Assembly: GCA_046760905.1 (NCBI GenBank)
Contig: JBHIFB010000038.1
Location: 1-25,044 of the forward strand
Length of the DNA: 25,044 nucleotides
Reading direction: 5' to 3'
DNA from: JBHIFB01 sp046760905
Lineage (GTDB): Bacteria > Gemmatimonadota > CAZMKB01
Shown here: positions 23,201-25,044 of the stretch, piece by piece
Layout of the letters: each line of letters starts with the position of its first letter
How positions within the stretch are numbered: position 1 is the stretch's first letter
Position numbers and translations under genes: made by a program
Notes under the pieces: model-generated
What the model saw: the letters and a program-made list of their open reading frames with translations, nothing else
What the model was told of the DNA's origin: nothing
The model's database searches: none

Positions 23201-25044
23201 ACCTCGCCGATGATCAGAGATTCGTGATTTCTCAGAATCCGGTTACAGGCTGGAAGCTTCTGGAAATCCCGCTCAATGATTCAACGGTGTTTGTACCATA
23301 CTTCAATCCTGACATCAGGAGGATAAAGCACGCACGTCTCACCTTCACCAAATTCACACAGTCTGATACCGTGATGATCGCGTCAATGGAAATCGCCGGT
23401 AACAGGTGGCTAGAGATGGGTGTGCGAAGCGCTGACTCAACTGCGGTCCCGGTCGAGGCCGACGAGGAAGTCACAGTGAGTGTGCGAAACACCCGGGACA
23501 ACGTGGACTATGAGTCTCCGCCGGGTGTGACGGCGGTGAGACTCGAGGATGTTCCGGCTGCGCTTCAGAGGGTCAAGGAGCAATCTCTCGCCCTGATTTA
23601 TAATGATCTCGGCCCCGGACACATTGGTCTCGTCAACCAGCCTCTTCTTTCCCCTCAAAACTACATATCTTACAGGGAACTGAGCGTATGGGTCCACGCC
23701 GAGCAGGACAATCCCGAATTCATCTTCCGCGTCGGCATCGATTCGACTAACTTCTATGAATTCAAAAGACAGCTTCAGGCCGGATGGCAGGAGTTCAAAA
23801 TCCCATTCAAGGACCTAACCGACGCGAAGCAGGAGATACTGAAGATCCTTGGCGAGGACACACCCGCTGACTCTATAGACCAGGTACATGCCAACGGTAT
23901 CAGAGTGAAAGGCAGGCCTTCCCTGACCAATGTGAGGATGCTCATGCTTGGTGTGGGCAATCCTGCGAGCGCGACTGCCGATAAGAGCGGCGAGATCTGG
24001 ATCGATGAACTGCGGCTCACCGATGTGAACAAGGAGAAAGGGCTAGCCCGTCGCATAACAATCGATTCGCAGATCGCGAATTTTGCAAAGATCAAAGTGG
24101 ACCATGAGAACAGGGACGACCAGTTCAGGCAGCTAAACCAGAGAATCACCCAATTCGCCTTTAAGTCGAAGAGTGCAACGAATCTCTCGACGACGCTCTT
24201 TTTAGACAGCTTCACACCCCAGGCCCATGGTTACTCGATACCGGTTTCATATTCCCGAACTCGAAGTCTCGAGCTGCCGAGATACAAGACGGGATCGGAT
24301 ATCCTTCTGGATCCGGGAGCAGAGCAATTCGATGAACGTGTTGAAAGCGTTTCGGAAAAGTATTCTGTTCAGTTCTCGAAGAGGAGACCTTCTCAGAACA
24401 TAGTCTCGAGGGCGACAATCGACAAGTTGAATTACGATGCGTCATTTTTGGAAAGAAATTCAGTGAACCCCACCTCCAGGTACTGGGAAAGATCCATCAC
24501 GACCGGCCTGGCTTACAACAATTCCCTGGCGGGCGACTATGACCTTCCGATCTTTCCGAAGAAGGTATTCGGCATTTTCTCACATATCCCGTTGCCAGAG
24601 TCCTTCAAGAACACTTCCCTCATACAGGGCCTTTCCACAGCCCGGTTCCGGTATCTACCGACTCAGTTCTCCCTCGGCGGCAGGTTGAATAACCTGAACA
24701 ACAAAAAGAGCACGCGTGATACGGTGACGCCGTACCGTCTCAACACGAGTACCGGTTCCATCGATGTGAGCCACAGACACATAAGATCACTCACCTCGAG
24801 GTACCATCTCGAGGTTGTGACCGATAGGACTCAGCCCAAGAGAGGCAAGTTTCTTGGCTTATTCGGTTTCAACAAGGGAACCGAGATCCAGCGAAGTCAG
24901 AACGTGGATCTCAACTACTCGCCGGAGGTTTTCACCTGGCTGTCACCCACATGGAGCTACAACACAAGTTACAGGGAGAACCACAGGCCTGAGGTTGCAA
25001 AAAGCCTGGGGGATACGCTCGATGTGAGGAAGTTTGACAATACT
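20242..25044 (+). CDS. sprA: SprA-like outer-membrane translocon of type IX-like secretion (5' part; open at the right edge)
   Basis: An uninterrupted frame of 1,601 codons runs off the right edge. A signal peptide (about 1-37, ending SCLNAQ) is followed by SprA-type sequence. This includes an early region with GRGGGLKVTG and EQILRVKVEGTIGEKIHVFIDHD, a repeated beta domain ending YDVIYDIGQIIFLNP, and the segment FLDDFEGSEL typical of SprA. A jellyroll-like part contains GEIWIDELRLTDV, followed by long stretches of alternating strands expected for a very large beta barrel. Residues about 899-979 are aspartate-rich (GRLDAGEDNGLDG; DTEDLNGNFTLD), likely calcium-binding. In Bacteroidota SprA is the outer-membrane channel of type IX secretion, about 2,400 residues, so roughly the last third is missing here. 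ATG 20242 is chosen for the signal peptide; GTG 20230 is also in frame and neither has a well-spaced ribosome binding site. Confidence 0.9.
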   Translation, partial: MRFLSPKNSAFCVFILTQVFLLPHLILILSPSCLNAQPYNLFVESRMVNRLGLKFLKPLHETEGILLFSEQDILLEPMLIVQRTVADTTRYSALELEVFTVRKYLDDLIEKKTVEMWVEMVRSSLGKEAREAGDEGLLPDLELPYDLPKPLARVIGRGGGLKVTGSNKVSLGGTTTYFDPELPQEITRTSKFPKLDLEQILRVKVEGTIGEKIHVFIDHDSEREFQEKNKIRVMYEGTEDEILQKIELGDTDLSLPGSRFVSGGMASKGLFGAKAEGALGNLHFTMVATKQKGQTEKKSFQGNATQDSLLLRDTQFQENYHFSVVGKLDTVFVGDVPERGTIQVYIDDQDGSNNLTGDRIAIPGSAYIYDESTDSFIQDGAHTNGFFDLQKENADYIVDTSNMIISFTRAILPNEVVAVSYVKENGDTVGSVTQDSVVLRMIKEPEIKAESETWDYQLRNIYYLGSTDIIESSLEVVIYKGDDYNPQFDEIPEGESQSRTYLHLFGLDDNEDGIIDPSKIDFERGLLIFPDLRPFFRPTKPPHDPNNPEYYDLADLDSLLYYDDDPQSTVLTHSKYTIKLKYQSRTTSFNLGVLNMIEGSERVTVGGRPLTRGVDYDVIYDIGQIIFLNPDVLAGGGEINIDYEYAPLFAQTQTTLLGLRGDYTPSENASFATTWFMQSDRSIEQKPRLGDESRRNIIGEVDGRMLFEPSFLTDLANAIPLVETDEVSRVDVSGEVAVSLPNPNTLGEVFLDDFEGSELVDSYSVVRRLWTFGSQPLDANGDTLPSLRGGEIKWFNPPQGTVTEGDLSTSVPAEELGLSRTVLAIVFDPNTRDGTPVDSSFRSITQPLSSSGLDFSQRKFLRMWIRADHGEMWVDIGTVSEDALRYNASGDVTSPNQLLDSEDDPATPDGRLDAGEDNGLDGVAGVDGTGTPGDDGNDDFEFDETKPVSTRFDKINGTEDNNEFDTEDLNGNFTLDTTEKFFRLKLDLADDQRFVISQNPVTGWKLLEIPLNDSTVFVPYFNPDIRRIKHARLTFTKFTQSDTVMIASMEIAGNRWLEMGVRSADSTAVPVEADEEVTVSVRNTRDNVDYESPPGVTAVRLEDVPAALQRVKEQSLALIYNDLGPGHIGLVNQPLLSPQNYISYRELSVWVHAEQDNPEFIFRVGIDSTNFYEFKRQLQAGWQEFKIPFKDLTDAKQEILKILGEDTPADSIDQVHANGIRVKGRPSLTNVRMLMLGVGNPASATADKSGEIWIDELRLTDVNKEKGLARRITIDSQIANFAKIKVDHENRDDQFRQLNQRITQFAFKSKSATNLSTTLFLDSFTPQAHGYSIPVSYSRTRSLELPRYKTGSDILLDPGAEQFDERVESVSEKYSVQFSKRRPSQNIVSRATIDKLNYDASFLERNSVNPTSRYWERSITTGLAYNNSLAGDYDLPIFPKKVFGIFSHIPLPESFKNTSLIQGLSTARFRYLPTQFSLGGRLNNLNNKKSTRDTVTPYRLNTSTGSIDVSHRHIRSLTSRYHLEVVTDRTQPKRGKFLGLFGFNKGTEIQRSQNVDLNYSPEVFTWLSPTWSYNTSYRENHRPEVAKSLGDTLDVRKFDNT

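Noticed and set aside
1..25044. CRISPR arrays, tRNA or rRNA genes, insertion sequences, integrases, phage genes
   Set aside because: No regularly spaced repeats, cloverleaf-like sequences, transposase motifs or phage-type genes were seen by eye on either strand.

Overview
The window reads as a moderately GC-rich Gram-negative chromosome segment from a lineage of the FCB superphylum or its relatives, probably outside Bacteroidota proper. LptF/LptG show a lipopolysaccharide-type outer membrane. A SprA (type IX secretion translocon) homologue and two exported lamin-tail proteins with C-terminal sorting-like domains point to FCB-type export. Unlike typical Bacteroidota, the genes carry clear Shine-Dalgarno sites and textbook sigma-70 promoters (TTGACA, 17 nt, TAnnnT). 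A phylum cannot be named from this sequence alone.

Layout. 1-365: no intact gene; the terminator of the next gene and a possible coding remnant. 366-5824, minus strand: a bacillopeptidase F-like secreted subtilase and, upstream of it with its own promoter, an APC permease fused to two UspA domains. 5825-6131: a divergent control region with promoters in both directions and a dyad. 6132-10259, plus strand: two lamin-tail surface proteins, the second translationally coupled to an L-threonine aldolase. 10540-12391: a small secreted protein followed 28 nt later by a large cytoplasmic TPR protein. 12455-17657: recA, recX and alaS (a classic bacterial order) followed by a degenerate polyprenyl-synthase-like protein. 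17598-19983, minus strand: lptF-lptG, convergent with and overlapping the previous gene. 20242 to the right edge, plus strand: the first 1,601 codons of sprA, divergent from lptFG and open at the edge.

How the genes fit together. RecA and RecX are the recombinase and its modulator, separated by an intrinsic terminator that should hold RecX below RecA, as is known for E. coli. LptF/LptG drive lipopolysaccharide extraction from the inner membrane. SprA would form the outer-membrane channel through which proteins such as the two sorting-domain proteins here could be exported. The less ordinary items are the polyprenyl-synthase-like protein lacking both aspartate-rich motifs, the secreted-peptide/TPR pair, and a very uniform promoter grammar at six sites.
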